A program made the translations under genes and the position numbers. The notes under the pieces are model-generated. The model was not told the DNA's origin, did no database searches, and saw only the letters and a program-made list of their open reading frames with translations. Below are positions 9,126-20,789 of a stretch of DNA of 64,000 nt, one piece after another. Source of the DNA: Euglena gracilis (taxonomy: Eukaryota; Euglenida; Euglenophyceae; Euglenales); contig CP154956.1 of assembly GCA_039621445.1 (NCBI GenBank), positions 51,645,204 through 51,709,203 of the forward strand, in the 5' to 3' direction. Positions within the stretch are counted from its first letter, which is position 1; every line of letters begins with the position of its first letter.

Positions 9126-12100
9126 TTTAAAAAAGAACGTCATTTTGGGTACAGCCACAATCTTACCATCTGGGGACTTTGGGTCCTGTATTCATCATTC
9201 ATCATTTACATTGTCCAATATTTCTGGGAAGAAAATGGCACAAAACCCTGATGGTTTTTGACCCTGATGGTGACTCCCAACAACGGGCCAAGTTGGTGTG
9301 GCTGTCATTTTCACCAACTCAAAGGAGCAGAGCAATTGTCCCAAAAATGAGACCTGGCATAAAGCATGCTGGAAACAATGGCAAAATAATGAAATGACAG
9401 CCATCTGAGCGTTTATCGAAAAATTCCCATTTCTACTTCATCAGTGATAGTAACCCTCCCCCCCCCCCATTCAAGTGCACGGGTTGCACACATCATTGCT
9501 GCATAGTTTAGTGAATTTCGGACCATCGGTGGTGTGACACTTATTTGGGCACTACCAGGTGGCTTTTTTTGGCGGCTGCGCACTTTTTGGTACTTCACTT
9601 CCGGGTCCTTGGGGGGTGTGACCTGATTTGAGCACTGCACACCATTTGGGCACCGCGCACTTAAATGGGGGTTTACCCCCCACTTAAGGCTGAAGAGAAA
9701 ATCAGTTTCAAAGAATTGTAATTATATATATATATTTTTTTTTGTGTGGCACAAGGTGGAACGCCTGTGCCTGTTTAATTGCACAGGAGTGGTTTCGGAC
9801 CCTCAGGGGCGTGCGCTTCTTTGGGCACTCTGACATTGTTTCATTGTAAAATGGCTGTTGGGAGGTGCGCAATTTTTTTGTATTTACTTTCGGAGTGTGA
9901 CACTTATTTGGGTGGTGGTTAACTCAGTGATTCACGCCGATCCAAGGGCAGCTTGCACAGTAAGCAATGGTGACAACCTTTTTTTTCCAGGTATATTGGG
10001 AATTCAGATGAAGCTGTAGTGAGCCTGGTCATCGTTGATTGGCCAGAGATGCAGGTCTGCCTTTGTGTCCCGGAAAAGAAGCTTGTTTTTTTCCCCTTCC
10101 TTTTTTGTCGAACTTGCTTCCAGGTATTATTTTGAAAGGCATTGTAATATTTCAGGGTTTTTAAGGCTTTTTGAGGTTTTTTTTTGAACATTTTAAGGTA
10201 TTTTCAGGCACTATTTCCGGAAGCGTGCAAGGGATGTCCAGGCATGTGGTCCAAAATGAAAAGTCAAAGAAAAAACACATTTTTTTTTTGAGTTTTGGTT
10301 GGACAGAAAATGTTCCAGCGATGCCAGAATTCATTTTTCTTCCCAGAGTTGGCTCGTTTTTGGCGAGATTTTGGGGTTTAGTTTTCTGCTCGTTTGGAGA
10401 AAATTCTACCGGTCCCATTTTTAAGGCATTTTCAGGCACTTTTTTCTTCGTCATTCTGGTCAATTTTTTTCGGCACATTTTACGGCATTTTAAGGGTTTT
10501 TGAGGTGCCTTAAAAACAATAATGCCTGCTTCAGGCCATTGTTCGCTGGGTTACTAGGGTTCGGGAAAAGGAAAATATGGGCTGAAAGACAGTCAGGAGA
10601 TGTTTGTTGTTCAGACAGATTAAGGTGTGTGTGAAGACGACAAACAGGCATCGTCTTTGGAAGCATCGAGACTCTAAATGAGCTGCCGACTGATTTCTCT
10701 GGTGAGTGTGAAAGAACCCTTCCAGACATTAGCCTGGGCCGCCCGTCTTTGAGAGCTAAGAGCTTGACGGTGGTACAAAAAATTGTTTGCAGAAAATTGA
10801 TCTGCATTCAATTTCAGGTACGAGCATGCGGCAATTTGTACAACACTTTTCGAATTTTATCAAAAATGTCTGTAGCTAACCCAACAGTCCGTTTCAGACG
10901 ACTGCACTCCACTTGCCCCTCTAATTGTTTAAGGCCGGCCTCTCCTGGACGGGAGTGATTGGAGTGCCCACCCCAGGCCAGGTTTACGGGGGCTTCTGGA
11001 GGGTCTCTCCGATGGCCGAAAGTCACCCACAGTTTGAATTTTTTTTTAATTTCTTCTTACTCCAATCAGTTTTCCAACTGCCATGTGTGTATATTTCTGA
11101 CAAAAGTCAACGTTTTTAAAAACAGCTCTTATCGGCAAGCATCTCTTGTCAAAGAAAATAATTTTATATTTTGAGCAAACGCCTATTTTTTGCACAGTTT
11201 TGGGCAGTTTTAGGTCATTTTTGGCCCTTTTTAGGTGATAAACTTACGCTGGATCATGAATTATAGGATTGTTTTAGGACATTTTGATTTTCTTTCATCA
11301 AAGGCGGCACAAATTCTCGCTCGCCGCACAACTGTGAGTGCAAGTTTTGAGTGATTGAATTATCAACCAATGCTACCGGGGGGGGGGGGGAATTGGATGC
11401 CGAAAAAATTGTTTGGGAAAAAATTGGCGTACAGAAATCCTGCCAAATTTTTCCGGGCCTTTTTTGAAAATCCTGCCTCAAAATTTTGAAAATCACCTTT
11501 TTTCCAGTCATCTTGCATACAGAACCTGCCAATTTTTTCCGGGCCGTTTTCAGGTTTGGCACCAATTTTTTCGGCTTCCAATTTTGTCGGGTCTAATTTT
11601 ATCTAGCTTCAATTCCCCCCCCCCCCCGGTACGGAGCAAGGTGCATATTTCCGCATGGTGATTCCAGGCTCAGCTGCCTTTGATACAGGTATCCAGAAGA
11701 AAGGAAGTCAATACCAGACACCTGAATGTTGGAATTGAAATTTGAAATTGAAAATGTGTTTGCAACGTTGCAAATCTGGCTTTTCTTTCTCCATTTCAGT
11801 ATGTTGATTTTAAAGTTCGAGTCACAGTGGTGCAATAGTCCCAAGGAATTAGCTTCGAAGGATATGACATTATGGAGTTGTGCTGAAAATATCTGGTGGA
11901 CAGATGAATGACTGACAAGAATGGCATCTTGCCTTTTCGTCCCGTACTCAGTGTCATGAGCACCGACTACTCTTGACAGCAGCTTGGACTTTTGCAGTTT
12001 TCAAGGGTGGCCTTTGGGGGGAATTAGGTTGCATGCATGATTGACAAGGTTCAGCGAAAATTCATTTTATGATTTATCTGAACCGTTCGAAATGATAATA

Positions 12101-15100
12101 TTATTAATAATAATGAACTCTTGTGGTCAATGTCAAACAATGGAATTTTGGTTCCTACAGAAAATATGACAGTTTTGTAAGAAAAAAATTGCTTGCCGCG
12201 GGGGGAAGGGGACGCTCCTTGACCCCTTTATACCCCCCAGGTTGTATTTCCTTGTCAAGTGGTTCACGAGGTTTCATCCTCCAATTTTTTCCCATCCATT
12301 TTGAGTGTGATTTTTCTGGCATTTCAAAAAATTTCCCATTATTGTTCCCCACTGTCAGTGCTTCCACGTCCTATTGAGAAAGAATTTTTAGTTCGCAGTT
12401 TCCTCTTGGTCTTCTCAGACCTTATGGTGTTTTTTGTTCTTTTGAAAATTCATTTGCCTGTGATATAGATATATATTTTTTTCTTTCAAAAAAACTTCTA
12501 TTATGGCCACCTATTGGCAGGGTTTGATATAAGGAGGGCGTACATGGTTTAGGTGGGGGGGTGTCCCCCCCCCCCCCCCCCCCCCTCCTGGCCCGCAGGG
12601 GGGGGGGTCCGGACCACCCCCCCCCCACCTGCCAGGGGGGTCCGGACGGACCCTCGAGGTGGTTCCCGGGACCCCCCCAAAAAGGGTCAATTTTGGCAGC
12701 CCGAAACTACTGGCCCCCCCCCCCGGGGGGGGGCCCAGTACTTAATCTGGGGGGAGGTCCATCTTCTTTTACCCCCTCAGGGCCATCTTCTTTAACCCCC
12801 CCGGTCCATCTTCTATTTACCCTGTCTCAGACACAGACACAGACGGACGCAGGACGGGGGCAGAGAGACCAGACAGACAAAAGGGTGGGCAGACAGGCGG
12901 CACACAGGGCACACAGGGCACACAGGGCGGACGGAGGGGGCAGAGACGGATGGAAAAGACGGGCAAAACACAGACAGGACAGAGACGGGGGGGGGGGGGG
13001 GGCGGGTGGGGGGAGAGGGGGAGAGGGGGAGAGAGGGGGGGAGGGGAGACGGGAGAGAGGGGAGAGGGAGAGGGAGAGGAGGGAGGGAGGGAGAGGGAGG
13101 GAGGGGGGGGGGAACGGGAAGGAAAAAAAAAGAATCCCGGCGCGGAGGGAACGGGGCCGGGGAAAGGGGGGGGGTCCCTCTTCTTTACCCCTGGGGGGTC
13201 CATCTTCTTTACCCCTGGGGGGTCCATCTTCTTTAAGGCGGGGGGGTCCGACTACACCCCCGGATTAAGTACGGGGCCCCCCCGGGGGGGGGCCAGTAGT
13301 TTCGGGCTGCCTCAATTTTTTTCCTCCGGCGCTTTGCGCCGAAAATTTTTTGCATTTTTGGCACATTTTTGCCCAAAAAGTGCCCAAAATGGCATTTTTG
13401 GTCGTTTTGGGGGGTCAAAAAATTTCGGCCACCCTGACCGCGCACCTGTTTAGGTGGGGGGGGTGTCCCCCCCACCCCCCCGGCCCGCAGGGGGGGGGTC
13501 CGGACCACCCCCCCCACCTGTCCTTATGTCGAACCCTGCCTATAGGTCACCTATAGTGGTTTTAAATAGTCTGAAGGCCTAAAATGGGCAAAATCTGTGG
13601 CCTGCTTGTAGACACCTGGTGGGGGCAGGGGCCCCTCCAACAACCCTTCCTTTTTTCCCCAGTTTATAATCCATAAACCTCCCATGATTTTCCTCCAAAA
13701 AGTTTGGTTGAACAGCTGATCTGCACTGAACCGATTTGATTTGATTTTAGCCGGCCGATGCCACAGACTGGTGATTGGTAAGTTTGGCTGGGGAGGGCAA
13801 ACCGTTTGGGTGCTGGACCCCCCGCTGGGTTGAAAATGTGGTGGGGCGTCCCGTACCAAAGCAGAAGAAAGCAAAAGATTGGCCCAAAAATCGGTACCTG
13901 GTTTCGGTTGCACTGGTTGGGTTTCAGGAATCCTGTGTTACCCCAGTAGCCAAAAAAGCACTGGTCAAAATTCTCTTTTCTCCTTCTGGACAGGTCGTGT
14001 ATGAAGTCCTATCTTCCAGTCAACTTGACGGTGCCGGCAATGCCGGGTTATTTGGGCTTCCGTGAGGTGTGCTCACCAGTGGCAGGCGTGGCTCTTTTTC
14101 AGGAAGGAGATTACTGATGAGTCAAAAATGCCTGCTCTGTCATTCCACACTGTTGTTCCTCATTGTGCGGGTTCCTGATTCAGGGGAATTCGCCGACCAG
14201 GGGACACTTTAGGCCAGAGGGGACCCCACCAGCCAGCACCTGTTTTCCAACCAGCAACTCCGGTTTGGCAGCGGAATCCCCCGCAGAATTACAGGACCAG
14301 ATCAGCTTAGGTGGGCTGAGCTGATGGTATTCTGCCCAAAGCACCAGAATTTCGGAATAGGGGGAGGGGCTTTGAACCTCAAAAATATGGCTTAATATAT
14401 TCCAACCAAGGTGTATTTCCTTATCTTTTTGCTGCCAGTTTGCGATGATCTACACCTGGGTAATGAGCCATTTTGTGCCGTTTGGGACTCACCCATTTGG
14501 TTGGTTTTGGGTGAAAATGCCCCACCCGGCACCTTTTTCCACCCACCACAATATGCCCTTTTCACGGGACACCACAGCCTTTGGTTCGTCGTTTCTTTTA
14601 GGTGGGCCAGGACTTCTTCCTGATGACTCCAGTCGGGGGGGGACTCCAGTTCAAAGTTGGTAGCCCCCATCGACTTTTCCACTAAGAACATCGTTGGGGT
14701 CCACTGACTGCTTCCAAGCCTCGAAAGAGGGCATGGGGTGGGGGGGGAACGAGACCTCCTGGACGTCAGCCAGATGGAATGTTTTATCCACCTTGAAATA
14801 ATCCCCCCCCAAAAATAAGTCCCAAGTTTTATTTTTGGTCGATTGCTGGATACCTCCAGATTTGTCTCATTTATGGTGAGTTTCATTCATGTATTTATGT
14901 ATTTTTTTTCTGTTGACCAACCCCTCCACAAAAATCATCACTTTGATGGTTATTTGATTTTTCAAAAAAAAAAAACTCGAGAAATTTTCGGTGCTTCGCT
15001 CGCACCATGTGTAAATCGGTCTCTTGAGATCTCGCACGACACTCCCCCAAAAGGTAGCCTCCCCCCAAAATGACAGCAACCCAATTCAATACCCCCTCCA

Positions 15101-18100
15101 TCCTGAAGGCGCGAGGCGACAGGGATGAGTGATGAAATTTTGTTATTTTGGTACGTTTGAGACCTGAAGATCAAGGTTTAAGATTTCGGCACGCCTGAGT
15201 TTAGTATAATAAACCATCAAATGATTATCCTGGCTTCATAGTGTTATGTTAGGAAGCTTAGTTTTATAACCTCTCTCTATTTTTTTTTGGTTCCCTTGCA
15301 CAGGCAGGCCCAATTATGGAGTTGCTCAAGAAAGTCATTACAAACTACCCAGAGATCGCGCCACAGGTTCTACTTGTTCATGGCTCCGGAAAGTACGACG
15401 TGGAAGGTATTTGCACCTTCACATGCCATCTCCACTCCAGGGACGTCAGCGGGAGGGGTTCTTCCAGCCAGCATCCTCTGTTCCCTACCAGCAGCTCCCA
15501 GCCAGGCTGCATCCCCCCTGCGGGGGGGGGGGTCTGTTGAAATAAAGGATGGGCAAGCCTGTCACATCTGGCAAGAAATGCCGAAAATTTTCCGAAATGG
15601 GTGAAAAATGGGCAGAAAATGGTGTTTTTGATTTTTTTTATCCCTCAAGTTTTTCTTAGTGGGATGACCCCAACCCAACTGGTTTTTAGGCGATTTTTGC
15701 TAGATTTCACGTACCAGCCAGTGGTACCCGCCCCCTGGACCCCTACCCCTGCGAAGGGTCCATTTTTCAAGGAGCTCCTGGACCCCTCCCGAGGTTTTTA
15801 AAGAAAACCCCTGCTGTTTTGGTGAATTAAATAGCCACTGATGTTTTTTTTTTCATTGGGCTGCTGTCTGTCGAATGAATAATCTGTAAAATGGTTTGTT
15901 ACATGTTTTTTTTGCGCTGCATCCTCATTCCCACAGGTTTTGGAGTCGCGTGCCATGTTGGTGGAATCTCGGGCATCCCCACCGTAGGTATGGATTGCAC
16001 TGTGTAATGTCATTTCGTACCTCATTGGCATTTATTCTGCTTCCTTTTTTCCAATTCACCAAATTATCTGTGGTATTTTTGGGTTTTTTTGTATTTATTT
16101 CCACTCCCGGCATCAAGAGAGTGTTGGTTCTGGACAAGGAAGGAGGCTAGTCAGACCAACCCCCCTTGCCCCGGGGGTGGGGGTCCACACCTGAGTCCGT
16201 GACCTCCTGGAAGCAAGTTTTTTTTTTCCGGCACTTCGGGCTACGAAGATAATTTTTTTGGCTTAACTTTTTGGCTGATTTTTCAGAGAGAAGTGCGCAA
16301 ACATGTGATTTTGACGCTTTTTGAGCTCCAATTTTTTTCTGTTCTTTGCTCCGATTTTTTTTTAATGCAAATGGAAGAGTGGTCCCTCTGAGACCTGACT
16401 CCCCCCCTCTCCGATCAGGATAGTGTGGTATGCAAAATCACATAAAAATCTGCATTACCATGTGAATGAAGTTAGCCAGCAGTCACACAAATCACGTGTT
16501 GCTGTCGTGTCGTTGTTGTAACGACGACGTTGAAGAACATTTCTTGAGCAACTCAGGTTTCAAAATGTCGCACGTGTTTGCAATGGCTGCAAAACCTTGT
16601 AAAATCACGTTAAAATTATGTATGGGATCTTGGGTCCCCGACATTCTTTTTATATAAAAATCCCATGCCCCTTGTTCCCTCTTTCCCCCCATTTTTTTTT
16701 TGCTCTGAGAACACCTTAATTTTTCTGTGTTTTCTGCCACCGATTTTGTCGGAGGGAATTGATCTTTTTGCCCACATCCACCCAAGCACGAGAGATGTTA
16801 TTTCAACATATGCAAACTGGGACGGGGTTTGGGGGTTGCGATCTGACCCCACAACAGGTCCCTGTGTGTTCTCTTGGAGGGAAGTTCCTCTTTTTTTTCT
16901 TCCAGGGCGAAGCACAAACAAATATTGTTTCTGCCTCATAATTGAAATTTCGCCCCCAAAGGTGGATCCCTCGGGGCCCCCTCAAAGTCCCATGGTTGTG
17001 AAGCCCTGTCCCTCTGCGTTTCAAAAGAAAATCTCTGCTCGATGTCAATTGATGTTGCTCGAAGGTTCTTTTTTTACAGCAGGTTCAGGCGTGTGGTGGG
17101 TTCTGGATGCTGTTCAGGAGTTACCACCGAATGGCTGGAGTTGGACGGGATCAGCTACAACCAGATCCAGACCCTCCTTCAGGATGGGTCCGAGGCGGTT
17201 GCTCTACTTGGACACTCGGGCACGCTTTGGGGCATGGTGGGCACTCCCCTCCCTGCGGTGCAGTCATGTCTGTGTTGGGCACTTTGGGTGTGCAGCATTG
17301 CTGCCCTTGGGTGCCTCCACAGGCTTTTGTTCCACCGTGTGAGATGAACCGTCAAGCCAAGCAAATCCTCTACGTCAGCATAGGCAACAAGATCTCTCTC
17401 CAGGTGAGCGCCGTTAGGCATCGAGCCAAGGCTAAGAGCTCGAACGCATGTGCGCGTGCGCATACATGCACACGCACACAGTCACCACAACACACACGCA
17501 CGCACACGCACGCACGCACGCACGCACGGACGCACGCACGCACGCACACACACACAGGTGCACACACGCACGCATGCACACGCACGCATGCATGCACGCG
17601 CACCACAGCACACGCTTTCGCAAAGATTCAAACCACTCTTTCTGCTATTTCTGACTGGAAGGAGAGTTCTATTTTGGGCAGCGAGGGGTAAAAAAGGGGC
17701 TTGGTCAGTCCTGCAAAAACCAAATGTGCATTCCATCCTGTTTAAGAGGTCTACAAAATAGCAAGAAGCCACGGTTGTAGTTTGGTGATTCTCGCACAAG
17801 TTACGTGAGCCTCTTTGGGGTTTCAACCAATGTGCTTGGGTGGTCTTTGGCAAAATGGTCTTAATTTATATCCACATTTTCTTTCAGATACAAAAGTTTG
17901 AAGATGAATTTGTGGGCGATGCCTGAAAAATCTATTCCCTCCCTGCCAGGGCGACGATCGCCCATGGGGGCACCACGGCGGGGGGGGGGGGCACTCACCA
18001 GTTTTTTCTTCTTCTTTCAACCAGCAGCCTTTTTCCAGCCTTCTATTGCTGGATGGTAACGTGTTTTTCTGTTTTTCTGTTATATATATTTAACAATGGG

Positions 18101-18924
18101 AAAATGCACTGCACAGCTCAACGTTTTTCACCTTCAAAATTAGCTCTGAATGCAAAATCAATTTCTTGCACAATCTGTGGATTCCAGAACTTTTTTTTGT
18201 ATCCTTTTTCACACCAGGATCCCTGTCCATTAGTCAGCATCTTTTTCGGCTCCAGCCAGGCAAATTTTCCATCCTGCGAGCTACATTTCTGGGTTGTTAT
18301 GTGACACCATGCTGTCGAAAATTTTCCTTGTATAAACACAGCACAGCACCACCTTTCGATCTGTTCTCCTTCAGACAGCGGTGGAGCTCGTCAAGTCCAC
18401 ATGCCTGTCTAATCTTCCGGAACCAGGTCTGCCCACTTCCAGTCCTGAAAGTATTTGATGTGATCCTCTTCTTTGTTGGAAGCATGAATTTTATGCAGCG
18501 TCTCTTTGTCTTTTTGATGGCCAAATCCTTCGTCACAACAGCTGCTGCTGGTCACACAGCCTGGTGGATGTGCCAACAACCACACCAAAGCATTTGTTTC
18601 CTGGTTTGGCCTCACAAAGTTTTTTTTTTTGCAATATTTTATTTATCTGCCGGACTGTACGCTCAACAGGGTTGGGACGCGACATCACAGTGCCATGGCG
18701 ACCCGGAAAAGCCGATGCCCTCTCCTGCCACAGTCTCCAAAGCTGTGAAATGCAACGAAGAAATCATTGGGCGGCGGCTGGACCCGGCCGCGTCGACCCC
18801 CACAACGCCGCAGCCGGTGCCAAACGGCGGAACTCCTTTGGTGGAGAAAAAGGCGGCTGCCGTGGCTCGGCAGAAAGCCCTTGCTGCTTTTGAAGCTGCA
18901 CAAAAGGTCAACACCCCCAAATAG
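8642..18924 (+). CDS. Endonuclease V homologue, copy 1 (frameshifted exon; catalytic residues replaced)
   Basis: EndoV enzymes cut DNA or RNA one base 3' of inosine. Exons, with phases that join: 8642-8682 (ATG; MWRFDGELKEKWS), 8732-8845 or 8732-8871 (GVDL, first catalytic Asp kept), 13928-14066 (VVYE...GYLGFRE, Glu kept), 15304-15406 (PQVLLVHGSG), 15937-15987 (FGVACHVGGISGIPTV), 17118-17236 (GVTTEWLELDG...LLGHSGTLWGM), 17323-17403 (ILYVSIGNKISLQ), 17888-17911 (micro-exon), 18691-18924 (EEIIGRRL plus a Pro/Ala/Lys tail, TAG). The exon 2 to exon 3 join needs a further piece; 10793-10817 (25 nt, TTTGCAG...GTACGA) restores phase. The family's VDG Asp is His, GHR His is Asn, the GVAKK lysines are TTE and the PYIP wedge Tyr is absent. 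Copy 1 has one extra base near 14005 that breaks exon 3. Confidence 0.75.
9052..9122. repeat. (TG)n microsatellite in EndoV intron, copy 1
   Basis: Uninterrupted TG repeat of about 71 bases. The copy-2 equivalent, 28224-28291, is a few bases shorter. Confidence 0.9.
12509..13547. mobile_element. Foldback-type element with terminal inverted repeats, copy 1
   Basis: The outer ends are inverted: 12509-12535 (ACCTATTGGCAGGGTTTGAT...) matches the reverse complement of 13521-13547 (ACCTATAGGCAGGGTTCGAC...) at 23 of 27 positions. Inside, the arms continue inverted: GTTTAGGTGGGGG, a GGTCCGGACC core and an ACTACTGGCC...AGTACTTAATC block (12700-12750 versus 13262-13312). The centre (12830-13170) is a GA/GC-rich tract with long G runs. 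A family R3 repeat sits in the right arm (13325-13440). No transposase ORF, so non-autonomous. No clear target duplication. Confidence 0.65.
14392..14886 (-). CDS. Antisense ORF inside an EndoV intron, copy 1
   Basis: A 164-codon open frame on the minus strand, with a protein-like C-terminal half (DWSHQEEVLAHLKE, KRAYCGGWKKVPGG). It lies wholly within the intron between EndoV exons 3 and 4. One or two ORFs of this length are expected by chance in a window this size, and an overlapping plus-strand frame also looks exon-like (14430-14600, after TTTTTGCTGCCAG). The copy at 33687-34181 is the same. Function unknown. Confidence 0.2.
   Translation of the reverse strand: MKLTINETNLEVSSNRPKIKLGTYFWGGIISRWIKHSIWLTSRRSRSPPTPCPLSRLGSSQWTPTMFLVEKSMGATNFELESPPDWSHQEEVLAHLKETTNQRLWCPVKRAYCGGWKKVPGGAFSPKTNQMGESQTAQNGSLPRCRSSQTGSKKIRKYTLVGIY
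17449..17612. repeat. (CA/GCAC)n microsatellite, copy 1
   Basis: Mixed CACA and CGCACGCA tract right after the EndoV donor at 17404. It is open in all frames as repetitive His/Thr/Arg or Val/Cys/Ala, which is not coding. Same at 36749-36912. Confidence 0.85.
18118..18540 (-). CDS. Possible minus-strand coding fragment in last EndoV intron, copy 1
   Basis: Two minus-strand frames are unusually protein-like and meet at about 18300: one has TGSGQTWFRKIRQACGLDEL and LYKENFRQHG, the next has DGKFAWLEPKKMLTNG and KKKFWNPQIVQEIDFAF. A 32-nt GT...AG stretch at 18267-18298 (minus strand) would join them, shorter than most introns. A third frame nearby (HKIHASNKEEDHIKYFQDW) also looks coding. It could be a nested gene or a decayed inserted gene. 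Copy 2 keeps it at 37419-37840. No family recognised. Confidence 0.25.
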
Positions 18925-20497
18925 TGTCCCCCCACAAATGGTTTACCAGGTTTTGATCAGTCTGCTAGTGGTGTGCTCTTTGGTTTGAAATGCAACATAC
19001 CAGAGGACATTTCCCTTGATGTTGCGTCATTTTTGACTTATTCGCAATTTCGCGATTTTTGCCATTTTTTGACCCAAAATGGGCCCAAAAATGGTCATAA
19101 CTTGGGCCAGGAATGGAAGAAAGAAAGCGAAATACGGTGAATTATGGAATATGCAAGATACGGTTGGATGGGGCGTTCTGAGGGCTTCAGTTGGCGTTTT
19201 GACCATTTGCTTTCATTCTGCTTCATTCTTGAGATCCCTTGAAATTTGTGATTTTTTTTGCCCAAAATGGGCAAAAACGCTGTCAAAAAAAAATCGGGTT
19301 TAAAACGTCACATCCTTGGATCCAGGACGTAATTTTGGCTAACTGTGGATTACCAGGAAAGCCAGGCAGTGGTGGAAAGCCAAGTGGTGTTGCACGGGCT
19401 TGAGTTCCCTTTATGGGTCCTTTTAGATGACTCGGCAGCCGTGGAAAGTTCTTTCCAAAATTCACTTTTTTCTTGCTGGCGGAAAGGCGCTATGTTATGG
19501 TCCCTTTTCCTCCTATAGCGGTGGGTGGACACCCCGTACATATTCCTTTTCTCGAACCATGCCCTAACCCCTCTTGGGGTCCGGACTGCCTCCTGCACCT
19601 GCAAAGGAGCCCCCAAAGTCATATTTCTCCTTCGGACGCTTTGCGTCGAAAGGCAATTTTTTTTGTTGTTTTGCCCAAAAATGTGCCCAAAATGGTCTTT
19701 TGGCTGATTTCGGGGTGACCAATTTTGGCCCTGCGCAAAGGGGGATGACCAATTTTCGGCCTGGCGCTTTGCGCAGGGCCAAAATTGATCACCCGGACCA
19801 CGCCACTGTTTTGTTGGGTGTGTGTTCCCTCACCCTTTCGCCCTGCTGGACTGGGGGGATTTGACCCCCCTAATATTTATGCCTTTATATTGAACCCTGG
19901 ATAAAGAGCTCAGCAACAAATGACGACGAGGTCATTTTTTTAATATTAATTTTTCCCCCAAATTTACCGCTCCAAATAATATCCCCCAACCTCCAACGTC
20001 AAGTGCCCAAATGGCAAATTAGGGCGTTTATTATTGTGGGTGTTTAAGCAAAATGTATTTTTTTATTTTTGTAATTTTCTTTTGCTCTTTCCTGAAAAGT
20101 TGGAGTGGGTGAAGAAAGCCCCGAAAATCATGAAAATACAAATATTTTTCTCATGATATGACGTTTTCATAGGTTCTATTGAACGCAAAACATGAATTTT
20201 GGGCGTTCATCGACCCAAGAAAAATGGATCTAAACCCCATGGATACTCAACCCCTCTTGTGCTGTGGCTTCCTCGAAGAAGCCACAACGTCATTCAGGCC
20301 CAATCCGCCATGAATAATCACACCCCTTCATGAGGGCTAACCGAAGAAATTGTCGAACACGGACACACAAAAAAAGCTGCTTTTCAAGTGGAGTTGTCAT
20401 TGCCATTTTGTAAGTCCCTTCCATTTTTTTTTTCGTCCTTGCCATCTCCTGTTTGTGGAGCAGCGTTCAAGGACTCTTTCAGTGGGCCCTCCTGCAG
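18925..20497. other. Region between EndoV and the GxGYY-motif gene, copy 1
   Basis: AT-rich spacer containing a family R3 repeat (19630-19800: ACGCTTTGCGTCG, TTTTGCCCAAAAATGTGCCCAAAATGG and a strong GCCTGGCGCTTTGCGCAGGGCC palindrome) and an R3-like remnant at 19050-19100. A short ORF with a protein-like start (ATG GAT CTA AAC CCC ATG GAT) begins near 20225. It could be the 5' end of the next gene, but no donor is evident. Confidence 0.35.
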
Positions 20498-20614
20498 GGT
20501 TCACCACCGCAACAAGAAGCCAAAGCCCAGCCCCCCATCAGTGACGGCAATTTCATCCCTGCAAGCGGGTTCTCTGGATACGTTCCTGGATTTTTCTTTC
20601 AGATGGGATCTAAG
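20498..20614 (+). CDS. Exon of GxGYY-motif gene, copy 1 (truncated by assembly gap)
   Basis: 117 nt, phase 0 to 0, between CCCTCCTGCAG and a GTTTGT donor. It begins GSPPQQEAKAQPP and ends GFSGYVPGFFFQMGSK. The identical exon in copy 2 (39781-39897) is followed by the exon at 56044 starting GLGYYRD, completing a motif of the form GFxGxxPGFxFxxGxxGLGYYxD. In copy 1 the downstream part is missing because sequence stops at the N run. Confidence 0.55.
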
Positions 20615-20762
20615 GTTTGTGCACGACTTTTTCCCTGTGTATCAGGAGTTCAGCTGAATTCAGTTGTTGCATCTGCCAGGATGGGGCGGATTGAATGGTT
20701 GCTTTAGGTCTCTCACCGCGCAAAGAAAGGAAAAGTACTCTCCGGTCATCGCTTGCTCTCGC

Positions 20763-20775
20763 NNNNNNNNNNNNN
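20763..20775. other. Assembly gap (13 N)
   Basis: Thirteen unknown bases between the two 19 kb copies. The left side ends in the CT-rich sequence that in copy 2 leads into the retroelement nest. The right side begins inside the intron just before the 69-nt exon. Confidence 1.
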
Positions 20776-20789
20776 TCATTTCTTTTCAG

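Larger units (their letters stand above)
1658..20762 (+). repeat. 19.1 kb duplicated segment, copy 1
   Basis: Direct repeat of 20776-40049. Both start at TCATTTCTTTTCAGGAC and run through identical gene order to GTACTCTCCGGTCATCGCTTGCTC. The coordinate offset drifts from 19118 at the start to about 19172 at 9 kb and 19290 beyond 10.7 kb, because of indels concentrated in microsatellites, poly-C runs, 5.9-6.1 kb and 10.1-10.7 kb. Copy 1 carries a 1-nt insertion in an EndoV exon (about 14005) that copy 2 lacks. The segment ends at a run of N. See findings for haplotype versus true duplication. Confidence 0.9.

Noticed and set aside
12561-13268. 235-codon Pro/Gly/Arg-rich frame and its antisense
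   Set aside because: Lies wholly inside the foldback element, composed of G/C runs and GA repeats; composition alone keeps it open.
16101-16149. Apparent EndoV exon reading IKRVLVLDKEGG
   Set aside because: Resembles the family's VGVAKK strand, but lacks an AG acceptor, and the exon at 17118 joins in phase with GVTTEWLELDG, which aligns better.
17107-17691. 194-codon frame over an EndoV exon
   Set aside because: Wrong frame across exon 6, then runs into the CA/GCAC microsatellite; the spliced EndoV frame explains the coding bases.
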